A stretch of DNA of 64,000 nt. Origin: Parasponia andersonii. Taxonomy: Eukaryota > Streptophyta > Magnoliopsida > Rosales > Cannabaceae. The notes beneath the pieces were generated by a model. It saw nothing but the letters and a program-made list of their open reading frames with translations. It had not been told where the DNA came from and did not search any database. The position numbers were made by a program, and so were the translations under genes. The stretch lies in the NCBI GenBank assembly GCA_002914805.1, contig JXTB01000080.1, positions 894,173 through 958,172 on the forward strand, in the 5' to 3' direction. Shown here piece by piece: positions 48,929 through 61,113 of this stretch. Every line of letters begins with the position of its first letter. Position 1 is the stretch's first letter.

Positions 48929-48945
48929 AAGGAAATGGGAGCAGT
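48929..48945 (+). other. Polypurine tract of the gypsy element
   Basis: AAGGAAATGGGAGCAG directly precedes the 3' LTR, the expected position for plus-strand priming. Confidence 0.7.
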
Positions 48946-49733
48946 TTTGGGGCCCGTTCCTAAATTATATACCACGTAGGCAATTGAGTGGCAGAACAGG
49001 TCACAAGGGGGGCACATCGTCTAACACGTGTCTAGAGTGACCGATTAAATACCACGCGAGTAGCACGTGGTACCACATAGACCCATGGGCTATCCGAGGC
49101 CAGGGCCGAACCCATCCCAGAGCCTGGGTGGATTCGGCCTAGTCTGATTCTTACCTCGACAGCTGGGGGTTGGGAGCCTCAAGGATCTTCTGCCAGAAAA
49201 CCGTGAGAAGCAGCTCACCGCTCCAGACCCAGACAGAGTATTTAATGCGATCTTGAGTAAGTGCGCACATTGAGCAAGTTGCCCTAATAGAATGGCGGCT
49301 TGTCAAAATCTCACCTCCGACAGGTTGGAGTCATAGGGGACGGCGGAAAACAGGCCATGACAATACAAGGAAGGTCACGGTAACCACGGCCCGTGATTTC
49401 TGAAGTAAGTCATGATGGAAAAAGGTACTCGATCCTAAGATTGAGAGCCAGAAAGCTCCCAATTCTAGGATTATATATATAAACCTTATTTCCTCCCTAA
49501 AGATATATACAAAAAAAAAAATACTTCCGAAAAAAACCGAATCCTTGTTGTTCAATCTCAGGGATAAATTACTGACTTAAGCATCAGAGAGATTTTGTAG
49601 GTAGCCACCCCCATCTCTCCATCTCAGCCTGAAGCTAAAGGCATCCCGAGATAGCAAGGATACGTGGATAGTTTATGGATACAACGTTAGCAGTTCAGAG
49701 ACACGTGGACAACTAGTAAGAATAGCACCAACA
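48946..49733 (+). repeat. 3' LTR of the Tat-like gypsy element
   Basis: Matches the 5' LTR along its whole length and ends AGCACCAACA, followed by the target duplication TTAAC. The first few bases are diverged, so the start is good to about two bases. Confidence 0.92.
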
Positions 49734-49738
49734 TTAAC

Positions 49739-52680
49739 TTTTAGCATTTTTGTTATGCTATTTCGAATAGTCGAGGGAAAAGAGAATGCGATCTACTATT
49801 TATCCCTCTAATCGCGACATAATGCAAATTCAGATTCGTGTGCAAACAATAAGTTCGAATAGCATGATTCATATTATGTGAATGATCTAACAACTATCTA
49901 GAAATTATGACACAAGAGCAAAAAATATAAAGTCAATTACATTAATTAGGATTATTACTTAACTTTATTAAGAGTAGGCGTATTAAGGAACCCAATTTTC
50001 TTTCAAAAAATCTCACTTGTGTAAATAGTTCATTTTTCTCAACTATAAATAAGAGGAAAAATGACATATAAAGGGATGGATATAGAAAATATAATAATAA
50101 TACTCTCTTTGTAAAAACCCATTTTCAAAAAAGACGACATTTTGGTTATTTACTAATTTTTCAGAAAAAAATAATGAGGTTTATTAAATAAAAATTTTGG
50201 ATTTTATTGAAATGAAAAACTTGAAATTAGGGCTATTTTGCAATTTGTAAGGATTAAATTGAAAATAATTTGAAATTTTTGGGTCAAATTGTAATTTTTT
50301 CAAAAAATGGGCAGCCTGCACCCCCCCTTAGCTCTCTCTCCTGATCTCTCTCGGTCTCTCTTTCTCTCTCTCTCTCTAAATTCTGACCAAAATGCCGAAT
50401 TAACAGTGGCCCTCCGATGAAGCTCTTCGTAGTCAAATGGAGCCACGCCGCTGGCCAACATCGAAGGCCAAGGTCTAGACGAGTCGTCCGTCACCGGTTC
50501 CAGCTCCATCGTAGCATGTAACCACTGTCAAATGGCGAAAAACACTACAGCTTCTGAAGCTCGCCAATGCCGATTCCAACGTTCATTCACCTTGAAAATG
50601 ATCGGGTTTGATTCGTCTTGTTAAATCTTAAACATGGTATATATATCTTGACTCAATATTGCTTGCATTGAATTTTGCCATTTTTATCAATTTTGAGCTA
50701 CTTTAGTTTTATATTTAAATTTTATAATTCAACCGTTATATCGTAAAATAAACTTCACATTTATGATGTACTCGTGAAAACAAAAATTTTGATATATATA
50801 TATATATATTGCCTATATTTAGTGACGGACAAGAAAATCTAAATCTTACGGCTTAGATCATCTTGTTTTACGTGTTATGGGCCCAGATTCGGCTCGAGCC
50901 TGAATCGGTCAAACTATATGTCTAACCTAGTATTTTTTAGTGCTCTGAATTCAGTGGTAAACTCTATTTCATGATCTGAAGCTCCAATTAAAAATAAAAT
51001 TTTCAAACCTATCAATCAAAGGTTCGAAAACGACGTCCGATCTCCCCAATGACACCCAAACGATGCCAAATTTTCTCCATAACTCCATAGTAGTAATTGG
51101 ATACTCAATTGAGATAAAGGTTCAATTACCTAGTTTTATACATGATTTAATTTAAAATTTGCATTATGATTATTTTGTGAAAAATCATGAATTAAATAAT
51201 ATTTTAATGAGCTGTTAGAAAATCTTGGATTATTCTGGAATTAGACTATAAGACTTCTATACATGTTTATAAAATCGTTATCTTAGGTGATTTAGCAGAT
51301 TTTCTACCCAAGATACAGTAAATTCTAGAATAATATCAAGTGGAGTTTTAATGCATTGTTTGATTATGTTCTGTATGGTTATTATATATATTTTGTTACA
51401 TGTTGTACATACCATAGGATCACATATGAGATACATCTTAAGTATCATGGTATTATAGTAGGAGGATTAGTACACCCGTCTTCAGTGAGAGCCCCTAAAC
51501 CCGCGTAGAATTTTTACTAATAATTCTCATTCGATAGGTGTAAGCATTTAGTTGCTCCTCCGGTTTAGTAGGCTAGACACACGATGTCCCTAAGGTTTTC
51601 TGGGATAGTTATCAGGCAGATAGTATTTAGTATACATAGTACGAGTTACTCTAGTTTGTGATGAGAGGGTATGAACTCATGGGATAAGTTGATTTATGAT
51701 ATGTACAAATATATATTTCTGGTTTTGGTTTTGAATAGATGACTATTCTGAATACCAATTATTTTATAAACTTGGTTATAAATGAATTTTTGAAAATATA
51801 TTAACCATACAGGTTAAAAATAATTGCAATAATTCAAAAAGATAATTGAATTTCTACTGAGTAGTCACATGCTCACGCCCTACTTCCTCTTCTTTTCAGG
51901 TGTCAATTTATTTTGTGATAATTATTCCAGTTGCTTGGCAATCATGGTTGGTAAATACTTGTAGTTCCAATCCTCTTCATTGGTTGGTTTGTATTCTATA
52001 TTAATTCTCCTTTTTCTAAGCTAAATTTATTTAGCCAATAGAAATATTTATTGAGTAGAGGTATGAGAATGATTTTTATTATTAAATCGAGTACTTAGAA
52101 AATCAAATGATTTTATGTAAATTAATTGAACATTAGGCCTAGGGTTTTAAATTAAACTATTTCATTAAACTTCATGAATTAATAAAAATTTTTAAGCTAG
52201 TTAATTAGGATTTTCTCTAAACCTAAAATGAAGAATTTCTTAGAAATTTAAAATTAGTAGATAATATCATGATTATCAAATTTGTTCAATCTTGTAATTT
52301 ACTTACTTTTGAGGACTAAAACTTAAATTTCAAGTACTTAAATTTTTCTGAAATTTTAAAAATTACTCTTTATCACTATTTTCACGTAAAATTACTAAAA
52401 GTTACAGCCTTAGATTTTTGGTCGTGATAATTTTAATATCAGAACTTTAGGCTTCAGATCGATCTAGAATCTTGCTTGTGATATTTTGGTGTGTAAAAAG
52501 GGTTTTAGAAAAGTGTTTGACAAGTACTTCATACATCACTTAAAAAATTGGCTAAATATATCATCTTTGCTCCATTTTATTCTGAATCTCTTGTTCATCT
52601 CCTTAGAGTGGAACTTTTGTAAGATTGGGATAGTTATACTTTGAAATTCTAGTCTCAAAAATGTCGGGTGTGACACAAGA
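49739..52680 (+). mobile_element. Possible long solo LTR (Tekay/Del-like gypsy)
   Basis: Several traits fit a multi-kilobase plant gypsy LTR: a TATA-like ACTATAAATAAG near 50042, a CT-rich leader at about 50328-50380, a 'ctactgag...tcacgccc...cttttcaggtg' phrase near 51857-51902, and an end of the form GTCGGGTGTGACA near 52664. The left end and target duplication were not found, and there is no coding sequence. The class is inferred from recalled family features, not alignment. Confidence 0.35.
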
Positions 52681-54560
52681 CTAGTGAATTCTAATCTAGT
52701 CGAAATTCTTCACTTCAAATGGACATTTGTTCTTGTACTCCTAAGTCCATTATTTTGATAAGCTATATGAACCTCTTAGATTCTAAGATAGTATTTCGGT
52801 GTCTTATACTTTGATTGATATGACTTGACATATTTTGTGCTTGTGTGATTATGATTTGAAATTTTTTAAAAATTATTATATGTGATAATCAGTTTAAGTG
52901 TCTGGTAGTATGTTTCCATAGTCTTGTATCATGCATCAATAGAACTTTTGGATAGTCATGACATATTAGTTTTTATTGAGAGATTGATATAATAATATGG
53001 AAATTATTAAATTGGTGGAATTTAGTTAGATTTATTCTTGTGTCATTTAGTTTTGAACTTTTAGAAATTTAGATGCTTGATTAGTATTGTTTTGAGCTAT
53101 CCTTATATTTTATCAGTATGGCATGATTGTTTCCAAATAAACTAAGAACATTCCTAACATTAGAATATTAATAAGGAATATATATGTATGTATCTATATA
53201 TATATTGTTTGGAATGTATGGTTTTAGAAATTTTTAGGCTATTAGAGATTTAGGTTAGTTAATTTACTCTATTATAAAGTTTGAATATTAGTTTATACTA
53301 TATTTAGTGGTAATACCCAATTTAATCCTAATTTACATTTGGTAGTGTTAGTTGGAAAATATTTTAGATTAAGATAATTTTTTTATGAACTAAAAGTTTC
53401 AAGTATTTTTCCTGATTTTGAACTTAAGAAAGACATGATAAATTGGTTTGCAATTTTTTTGAAAATTCCAAATTGACAATTTTGACTTTGAATGAGGTAG
53501 GCAATTGCATTTGACCAATGAATTATCATTGTTTTCAAAGGAACTACATACCTATTAATTTTGAGTAACAACTAGATATATGAAATTCATATTTTCAAGG
53601 ATTATATCCAAAAAAAAAAAAGCAAAAATACCATTTTGAGACTAAATTTTGCTAAATTACCAGCGTTATAAAATTTAAATAAGCGATTTACTTAAAGCTA
53701 GTTGTGGTCCTAATAAGACTATATTGCAAATTTAGTGGTATTAATTTAGGAATAAAATTCCTAAATATTTTCTTAGTTTTGAATATAATAGATACTCTTA
53801 CTAAAAATTTGTCGAGTTTCTATTTGTCACTTGATTTTGAATCTAAAGAAAGCTTTGGAAAAAAAAATTAATTTACAAATTGATTTGTAAATAAATATAA
53901 AACATCTATGGAAAATTTATGTGGTAACTTTTGGCAAAAAGTTTGTATTTTTTTTTTTGAAAATCATTGGTACAATTTAATGTGGTATGCATATAAAATT
54001 TTGAAAGTTTGTGCATTTATCTCTAAAAGTCAAATTTGTAATATTTTGTTACAAGAATTTTGCGAAATAAAAATTAGTTATGCTAACTTGCGTGGAACTT
54101 AGTATAAATAGAGAAATTTTATAATTTGAAAACTCATTTTAGAAGTTTTGTGAAATCTTGTTATTATGACCCTATAGGTGTTATGCTTAGATCTAGTTAT
54201 TTTTTCAAGCTTTTCATTATGCATATGTGACTCAACTATTTGAGGTATTTATGATATTAGCGATTGTTAGATTGCTAGAAAATTAAACCAAAATATTTTT
54301 ATTCAAAGTTTGTATAAAATACCATCCCAAGTCTCCATGAATGTCTTAAATATTGGATAAGCAAGCTAGGTGGAATTGACTTTGTATTATTCGCTTCAAT
54401 TGGATAATTAGACACTTGTGTGATTAGCTTTAACTTAATTTTCTAAATATTAGGAACTATATTATGTGAAAAAATTCTCTAAAATAATGTGCTCCAAATA
54501 AATAAATAAACACACGAATGAAATAGAAGAGAATCACTTTCCTAATTCTCGTTCTCTTTC
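52681..54560. other. AT-rich intergenic stretch
   Basis: About 1.9 kb of AT-rich sequence with no recognisable coding domain, repeat end or RNA gene. Short frames near 53383 and 53908 lack any recognised family. Confidence 0.5.
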
Positions 54561-54564
54561 TAGA

Positions 54565-55140
54565 AATATAAAGTGAGACGGGGCGGCCGACATTTAATAA
54601 GCCCATACGGGTTTTGTATCGTATTTGGACCCACCCTCCTAAAATATAGACCATGCTAACTCATATTCTTATTAAGCGATCCAGCACGACCCACAGACCT
54701 ATTCCACATTTTATGCAGGACTAAGTAGGTCGTGTTTAAATGGGTTGTGTCTATATGAGCCAAATATAGACCTAATTTCGTTGTTATTCTATACTTAAAA
54801 ATATCAAATATAGGCTTAAAACTCATCCATATTCTTTTAAAATTTGAATAAATTGAAAATAAACAAAAATAAGTAAATAAATAATATTAAAAACATATAA
54901 AGAAAAATATTTAATTAAGATTTTTTAAAATTTTAATTAAGAAATATATTTAAAATTATATATAAAATAACTAAATCTGGACCTAATGTGAACCGATAAA
55001 AATGTGGGTTAAAACAGACCGAATACGAAAGCCTATGACTGAGATCCAATTCGACTATCACTTTATGTAATGGGTCGGCCCACAAAGCCCAACCCACGTT
55101 GACATTGATATCTCTTTCTAATCCACCGTGAATCAGTAAA
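54565..55140. repeat. Possible nonautonomous DNA element with 'gggtcgtgtttaaatggg' words
   Basis: GC-richer ends (about 54572-54790 and 55000-55110) carry 'ggtcgtgtttaaatgggttg', 'ccagcacgaccc' and 'gggtcggcccac' words around an AT-rich core. Such words recur in plant nonautonomous DNA transposons. No terminal inverted repeat or target duplication was fixed. Confidence 0.3.
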
Positions 55141-55144
55141 TGTA

Positions 55145-55586
55145 GCCTAAAAATAGGGGTGTCTACAGCTCAATCCGAAAAAATGACTGTTTGGGTGCTC
55201 CTCTTTTGCTAACCGTTCGATCTGGACCAGAGGGTGAATTTTTGCTTTGCAATGGATAAGAAAAACTTGCATTGTTACACGGTATAAAACCTTAAGGCAT
55301 TCTTCCAAAAACAAAAACAAAAACAAAAAATGGCCCCAAGCAAAAACGGAAAGTCCAGGAGTTGGATCGCTACCTTAGATGTCGAAGGCTACACCAACCG
55401 TCTGATTCCATTCGTTTCGATATGAGATAATTGCCCAAAAAATGATCAAAACTTGAATACAACAAAAGGTCAGACATACTCGCCGATAAAGGCTTTAACC
55501 AGAAGCACCACCATCATCATAACAAACTCAAACCTACGTCCCTTTCAGATTTTGTCCAAAGAAGAAGATAAATGGGATATGTGAGT
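55145..55586. other. Unassigned, less AT-rich sequence abutting the gap
   Basis: About 440 bases with more balanced composition than the surroundings, ending GATATGTGAGT right at the N gap. A short plus-strand frame starts ATGGCCCCAAGC at about 55330 and closes after about 32 codons; a minus-strand frame enters from the gap. GTGAGT could be a splice donor. Without the missing bases no gene can be called. Confidence 0.35.
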
Positions 55587-56222
55587 NNNNNNNNNNNNNN
55601 NNNNNNNNNNNNNNNNNNNNNNNNNNNNNNNNNNNNNNNNNNNNNNNNNNNNNNNNNNNNNNNNNNNNNNNNNNNNNNNNNNNNNNNNNNNNNNNNNNNN
55701 NNNNNNNNNNNNNNNNNNNNNNNNNNNNNNNNNNNNNNNNNNNNNNNNNNNNNNNNNNNNNNNNNNNNNNNNNNNNNNNNNNNNNNNNNNNNNNNNNNNN
55801 NNNNNNNNNNNNNNNNNNNNNNNNNNNNNNNNNNNNNNNNNNNNNNNNNNNNNNNNNNNNNNNNNNNNNNNNNNNNNNNNNNNNNNNNNNNNNNNNNNNN
55901 NNNNNNNNNNNNNNNNNNNNNNNNNNNNNNNNNNNNNNNNNNNNNNNNNNNNNNNNNNNNNNNNNNNNNNNNNNNNNNNNNNNNNNNNNNNNNNNNNNNN
56001 NNNNNNNNNNNNNNNNNNNNNNNNNNNNNNNNNNNNNNNNNNNNNNNNNNNNNNNNNNNNNNNNNNNNNNNNNNNNNNNNNNNNNNNNNNNNNNNNNNNN
56101 NNNNNNNNNNNNNNNNNNNNNNNNNNNNNNNNNNNNNNNNNNNNNNNNNNNNNNNNNNNNNNNNNNNNNNNNNNNNNNNNNNNNNNNNNNNNNNNNNNNN
56201 NNNNNNNNNNNNNNNNNNNNNN
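55587..56222. other. Assembly gap of 636 N
   Basis: Unknown bases. Open frames that span it are artefacts. Confidence 0.99.
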
Positions 56223-56310
56223 GTCTATGAAGATATGTCAATTCTGCCAGTAGGTGCCAATAGGACTTTAATGCTTTCCCTTTTCCAATTTCATTTTCTG
56301 AAAAAAAAAA

Positions 56311-56834
56311 ATTAATTATATTTTTATACTTTATATTTTGACTGCTTATTCAATTTATATTTATATCTTATATTTTAGTTATTATCAACATTTACCTCTA
56401 AATTTGAAATTTGTAATAAATTTATACATTTTTTGGGTTAAATACTAATTTTGACCAGTGAGTTTGCAAAAATACCATTTTAAACATTAAGATTATATGT
56501 TTTAATACTTAATTTAAATTAAAAACTAATTAAGTTAATAGCTAAAAGAACAAAAATTAAAAAAACTTAAAAAAATGCAAAAACTTAGAAAAATTAAATA
56601 TTATTATAGAAGACTATCAATTTTATATACGGTTAATTTTGACTCCTTTTAAAATATACATGCAAACTTTTAAGAGTATATTAGTAAACATAATAGCCAA
56701 AATCAGTGCTTGAAATAGAGGATATAAATTTATTTCAAATTCTAAATATAAAAGTCAATATTGATAAGAATTAAAATACAAGATATAAACTGAACAAACA
56801 GTCAAAATACAAAATATATAAATATAATCATCCC
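56311..56834. mobile_element. Second Mutator-type MITE, related to the one at 30976-31326
   Basis: Left arm from about 56311 and right arm ending about 56834 are inverted copies for about 115 bp. Shared words are 'tttatacttta/tatattttgtattttgac', 'tcttatattttagttattatcaacattgac' and 'gaaatttgtaataaatttata'. The arms match those of the MITE at 30976-31326 in order. An A-rich sequence flanks both ends, so the target duplication cannot be read with confidence. The 290-bp core differs from the first copy. No transposase. Confidence 0.7.
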
Positions 56835-57089
56835 AAAAAATAAAGGTGCTAATGCAGGCAAAGTACCCAATACCCTAATAATGATTTCTCAGCCTTAGCA
56901 CTAAATAAGTGGTTAGTGAGGGAATAGAATGGAAAAATGATAGCGGGAATGAGGATGATAGATGGAGAACTAGCCCTTGTCTGTCCCGTTTACATCCCTA
57001 ATGCATCTCCATCATCAAGTATAGACATATCTATTTCTTTCATTCATTACACTCTATTAATTAGAGACTTTTGAGCTTTATAGATATTG
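56835..57089. other. Short unassigned spacer
   Basis: About 250 bases between the MITE and the minus-strand copia fragment. Nothing recognised. Confidence 0.4.
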
Positions 57090-58084
57090 TAGTTGTTACC
57101 GTAATATCCATATGTCCTAAGCGTCTGTTCCACAGTATCAATGAGTCCTCATTAGTTAATTTTCGTTTTGTACCTCTTGAATTAACATGCGAAGTCTTAT
57201 TAACAGAGCACTAGATATTTAACATATATAAGTTGTTATTAAGAAAACTGGTACTGAAACTATTAAATCACGCATAAGATTAAATAAATTATTTCTGAAA
57301 GAATAAATAAATCTAGATTTGTCCACTACAGAAATAGAAACTAAATTCCACCTTAAAAACAATACCACAAAAGTATCATACAAATCTAAATATTTCTTAG
57401 AATTTAAAAACAACTAAAAATATCCTATGGCCTTCACCTCAACTATTTGGTCGCCACCTACATGAATGACTCTTTCATTATCACTTGGCTTACGGTAATA
57501 TAAGCAACTCTATATGGAAGCACTTATGTGAATAGTAGCACCATAATCTACCCACCAAATATCCTTAAGTACATAACTTAAATTAACTTTAGAACAAATA
57601 TAAAAGAGAAACTTACCATTCTTAACACGCTAAGTTTTGTACTTAGTGCATTCTTTCTTCAGATATCCTTAAGTGCAACCTTGCTCATCTTGCTTCTTTT
57701 GTACCTTAGCAGGTGGATTGACTGCAACTTCTTTATCCTTATTCATTTTCCTCTTCTTTACTTAAGAGGTAGTGATCAAGTTAGCACTTTTAGGCTTTTT
57801 GGCTTTGATTTTCTCCTCCTTCTGAACACAAATGGCTATTAACTCATTAATCTTCCATTTGTCCTTCTTGGAGTTGTATATAGTTTGTAGGTTCCCATAT
57901 TGATTAGGAAGATAAAGAAAAATCAAGGCCATAAATAAATCTTCAGAAATTTTTAACTTGAATTCCTTAAGCTTACCAGCCAAATGAGACATTTGCATGA
58001 TGTATTATCTTATTTTTTCTTTGCCGCTGTACTCATTGAAATGAGTTTCCTTAAGGTAATAATTATTAGTTAAAATGTGCAACT

Positions 58085-58180
58085 ATAAATTATACTCACA
58101 CACTCCCGTGCAAGTACACACAGTTACAAATAATATAAATTATACTCACACACTCTCGTGCAAGTGCACACAGTCACTAG
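58085..58180. repeat. Two short tandem copies of about 53 bp
   Basis: The phrase 'tataaattatactcacacactc' with 'cgtgcaagt-cacacagt' occurs twice in a row. A separate 37-bp tandem pair ('acgcaatagaggttgttttgg') lies at 58652-58725. Both sit in the leader of the minus-strand copia copy. Confidence 0.8.
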
Positions 58181-59452
58181 CAGTAGAAACTTAGGAAGAA
58201 GAAGATGAATACAAATTCTAATCCTCTATTTCTTGATTTTCTCCACAACATCAACACTACCCTTTATTTATACAATCTTTTATTCATTTTTTTGCAAGTT
58301 GTTCTCTGTATTTTCTATATGTAAATATGATATATATCATATAATCACATAAAGTGGGCTACCTTCGCAAGATACTTAGTGCAACATTAACAAGTTTTCC
58401 TTTGAGCTGACTTATTAACGTGCAAATAGTACTCTCATGTGTAATGATCAAATACTAATAGTAAATCTTATAAAACAACAAATCTTCCTTTGGGCCGATT
58501 TATTATTTACATAGAAACTAAACAACCGTCACGCAATTACCATCATATGTGTGTTTGTTATCATGCCAAATGATCACCTTCCTTTGGGCCAGTAATCACC
58601 CGCATTAACAACAAACTCACGACATCTTTATATGTCAAAATAAATAAGACTACGCAATAGAGGTTGTTTTGGCAACTTATTATTTTATACGCAATAGAGG
58701 TTGTTTTGGTAACTTATTATTTGATCGAATCTATCTCAACATACAAGACAAATGATATAATGAAAATCATCGAAAAATGCCTAAGCCAAATAAGATTTTC
58801 ATAAATACAAAACAAAAGCAATTGAGTTTATAATATTTATGAACTCTAAAATCAAAATAGATTTTTCAATAGATAAATACAGATCGTTACTTAAATTAAT
58901 TTTGAGGTAATTAATCTTTATTGGTTATGTCTTGGATTGGATCCCCTTGAATTGGGTCAAAAATGACTAAATTCTACCCAAAAATGGACAAAAAATTTGA
59001 AATTTGGTCAAAATTGGCCCATGTACCTTAGAGATCAGCGCCGCATCACTGGCCAAAACTGAAGTGAGCTCTACAATGCTCGTTGCTGAGCGTCACGGCA
59101 CTGCATGTTCTGGTCAAAAGACCATAACCTTTATTTGTTGAGCGCCGCGGCGCTGCTAGTATAGCACGTGGCACTGGGTCATTTTTCTGGTAAAAATTTT
59201 GCGATCCGAAATTCGCCCAAATCACTATAATACCTCAAAACAATGAATTTAAGCTTTAATATTCATATTTAATGACCCTAAAACCTAGAATAAACCCCCA
59301 AAATATCAAAATACTTAATATATTATAAAAAATCATAGATCATGTATGAATAACCCGAAACCTAGAAAACCTAATAAGTATAGATTATCAAAACTAGAGT
59401 CATGCATGATTAACTTAATCAATTTAACATGAAAACATACTCCGATACCACT

Positions 59453-59879
59453 TGTTAGATGATATTAGGATTGTAAATAAACCAAATAGAAATCTTAAAT
59501 TATTCATGCTAGATTGATAGGTTAGAGTTTGTTAAATATATCGGAGTCCATGGTTAATCTATAAAGGATTAGAATTAAGAGACCGAAGGTGAAAGCGTGA
59601 ACAAGAAATAATGTCTTGAGTGTTTTGATCTTTTGCAGTCTAAAGTCTTATGTCACTCAGATAGAGTTCTTTGTAATAGATTACAGGGAATTGAGAGTAT
59701 ATAATATTTTTTGCTGCAGGGACCATAACCCTAATAGGTGACTAATAAGATATCCATATTGACATCTATACCCAGTGAGATATTCTAACCCAGTTTTATT
59801 AAATCATTTTATTGGGTTTTAATGAAATAATATGGCCCAATACAATTGTTTTGTATACGTGGCCTACAATTTCCTAACA
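59453..59879 (-). repeat. 5' LTR of the minus-strand copia family A copy
   Basis: 427 bp, homologous to 8815-9303 in reverse. Both ends are TG...CA type. It includes the family phrases 'tagactgcaaaagatcaa' and 'gttatagggaattgag'-like words in reverse. Confidence 0.85.
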
Positions 59880-60574
59880 CCATACGCCTATCACCTAATC
59901 ATGATAGTGAACCTGAAGGATCATGGTTAGGAGGATGACGAACATGTTCAACATTGAGTACTGTAAATTACTTTGTCGAATCATGTATATATATACATCG
60001 TGGACTCGAACCGAAACATGTTGAAGACACTTTTGCATGGGTACCCCTCTGTGTTACAGTCACAAATTATGCGATTTTTCCCCCTTTTCGAGAGAACCAA
60101 TTACGTATGTGCTGTTACATCTTATGCTCGAAACTGGTTCATTTCTCCTTCTTTCTCTCTTCTATTATTTGGCATAGTATTCGTTCAGCACCAATATTCT
60201 AAATGCTATACAAATTCTCAACAGCAATACAGTTAATCCTTCACTACTTACGTAGTACCTTTCGATTCAAAGATGTAGCAACTTTGTAGAAGTAAATTTG
60301 GACCTTTTCTTTCATTTGCCTCCTTTAACTTGGAAACCAATCAATGCCAAACCTCAAACCAGTGAAACCCAATTTTCAACGCTTTTCCTTCATGACACTT
60401 CCATTGTTAAGTTCACGAAGAACTTAGCTATTACAGCTGCTTTTCTATAATTGCAGCTTAGTCCACGTCCACACTAGTAAATTGTAATTCACTTTTTATT
60501 TTCATAATTTTACGTAAGCTCTTTTTAAAGTTAGGAACGAAAGTTCATTTATTTCTTCAAGTTATTTTTCGTAT
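59880..60574. other. Intergenic stretch
   Basis: About 700 bases with no recognised gene. Overlapping short frames at 59954-60236 have no recognisable domain. Unrelated to the copia LTR on its left and not clearly part of the duplicated flank on its right. Confidence 0.5.
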
Positions 60575-61063
60575 GAATCCACCAGATGGTCCAAGCCAAT
60601 TCTTTCGTTTGATCTACTACATCTGGACCAAACCCGTTGTTTGGTAAGACTAACCCTGTAAGACTAACCAAATCCTTCAACTTGTAGAGTCTACAATTTC
60701 TTCATCGACAAGCAACTAAAAAATAATCACACGGACACTTTTATTGACGTAAAAAATACAGTGACATTCTTTGAAAAAAAAATAATGACAAATGACAACA
60801 CCTAGATCTAAAAAAGAATTCAAAAAATGAAAAAAAAAAAAATGAACTTTCATTACTGTTAAATGTTGTTCTTTTAATTTAGAAAATTAGGCGTTTTATT
60901 AGAAAAAAATGTTATTAGTAAAAATAAAAATTTTAGTCTTTTTTTTTTATATGTGTCATCTAAATAATTTGGTTCAGGTATCACTATAATTTTTACATGG
61001 ATGGAATCGACATAAGTTCCCTCATATAAACAGACACGGGGGTTCCATTGCAAGCACTCTCTT

Positions 61064-61113
<50 letters not shown>

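Larger units (their letters stand above)
36281..49733 (+). mobile_element. Ty3/gypsy retrotransposon, Tat-like lineage, 13.5 kb (fossil with both LTRs)
   Basis: Two LTRs of about 786 bp (36281-37066 and 48946-49733) are flanked by the 5-bp target duplication TTAAC (36276-36280, 49734-49738). The primer site is TGGCGCCGTCTGTGGG at 37070. Parts on the plus strand: gag (about 37640-38850), protease (about 38880-39330), reverse transcriptase (about 39500-40300, YIDDIVVKS), a 299-base gap, a second-type RNase H (about 40930-41330, WTLYTDGSTNASG), and integrase (about 41600-42675). After pol lie a 112-bp tandem array, a 74-bp repeat and an antisense coding region. The extra RNase H and antisense region point to the Tat/Ogre/Retand group. 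The LTRs differ at roughly one base in ten by eye, mostly transitions, suggesting a few million years at usual plant rates. It carries many breaks. Confidence 0.93.
57090..59879 (-). mobile_element. Ty1/copia family A, copy on the minus strand (5' half only)
   Basis: The 5' LTR lies at 59453-59879 (minus strand, TGTTAGGAAATTG to CTAACA) and is followed by a primer-like TGGTATCGGA at 59441-59450. Next come a long leader (about 58000-59440), gag with a UBN2-like part (about 57770-58000), a degenerate zinc-knuckle region (about 57640-57680), protease remains, and the front of integrase (about 57110-57180), where similarity stops. LTR and leader match copy 1 at 8815 on. Reverse transcriptase, RNase H and the 3' LTR are absent. 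The copy is broken in several places. Confidence 0.82.

Noticed and set aside
50300-50509. 69-codon minus-strand frame rich in arginine and glutamate
   Set aside because: The charged run comes from a CT/GA microsatellite in a probable LTR leader.
59954-60236. Overlapping short plus-strand frames
   Set aside because: No domain, no conserved counterpart near the other DUF2921 copy, and no promoter context.
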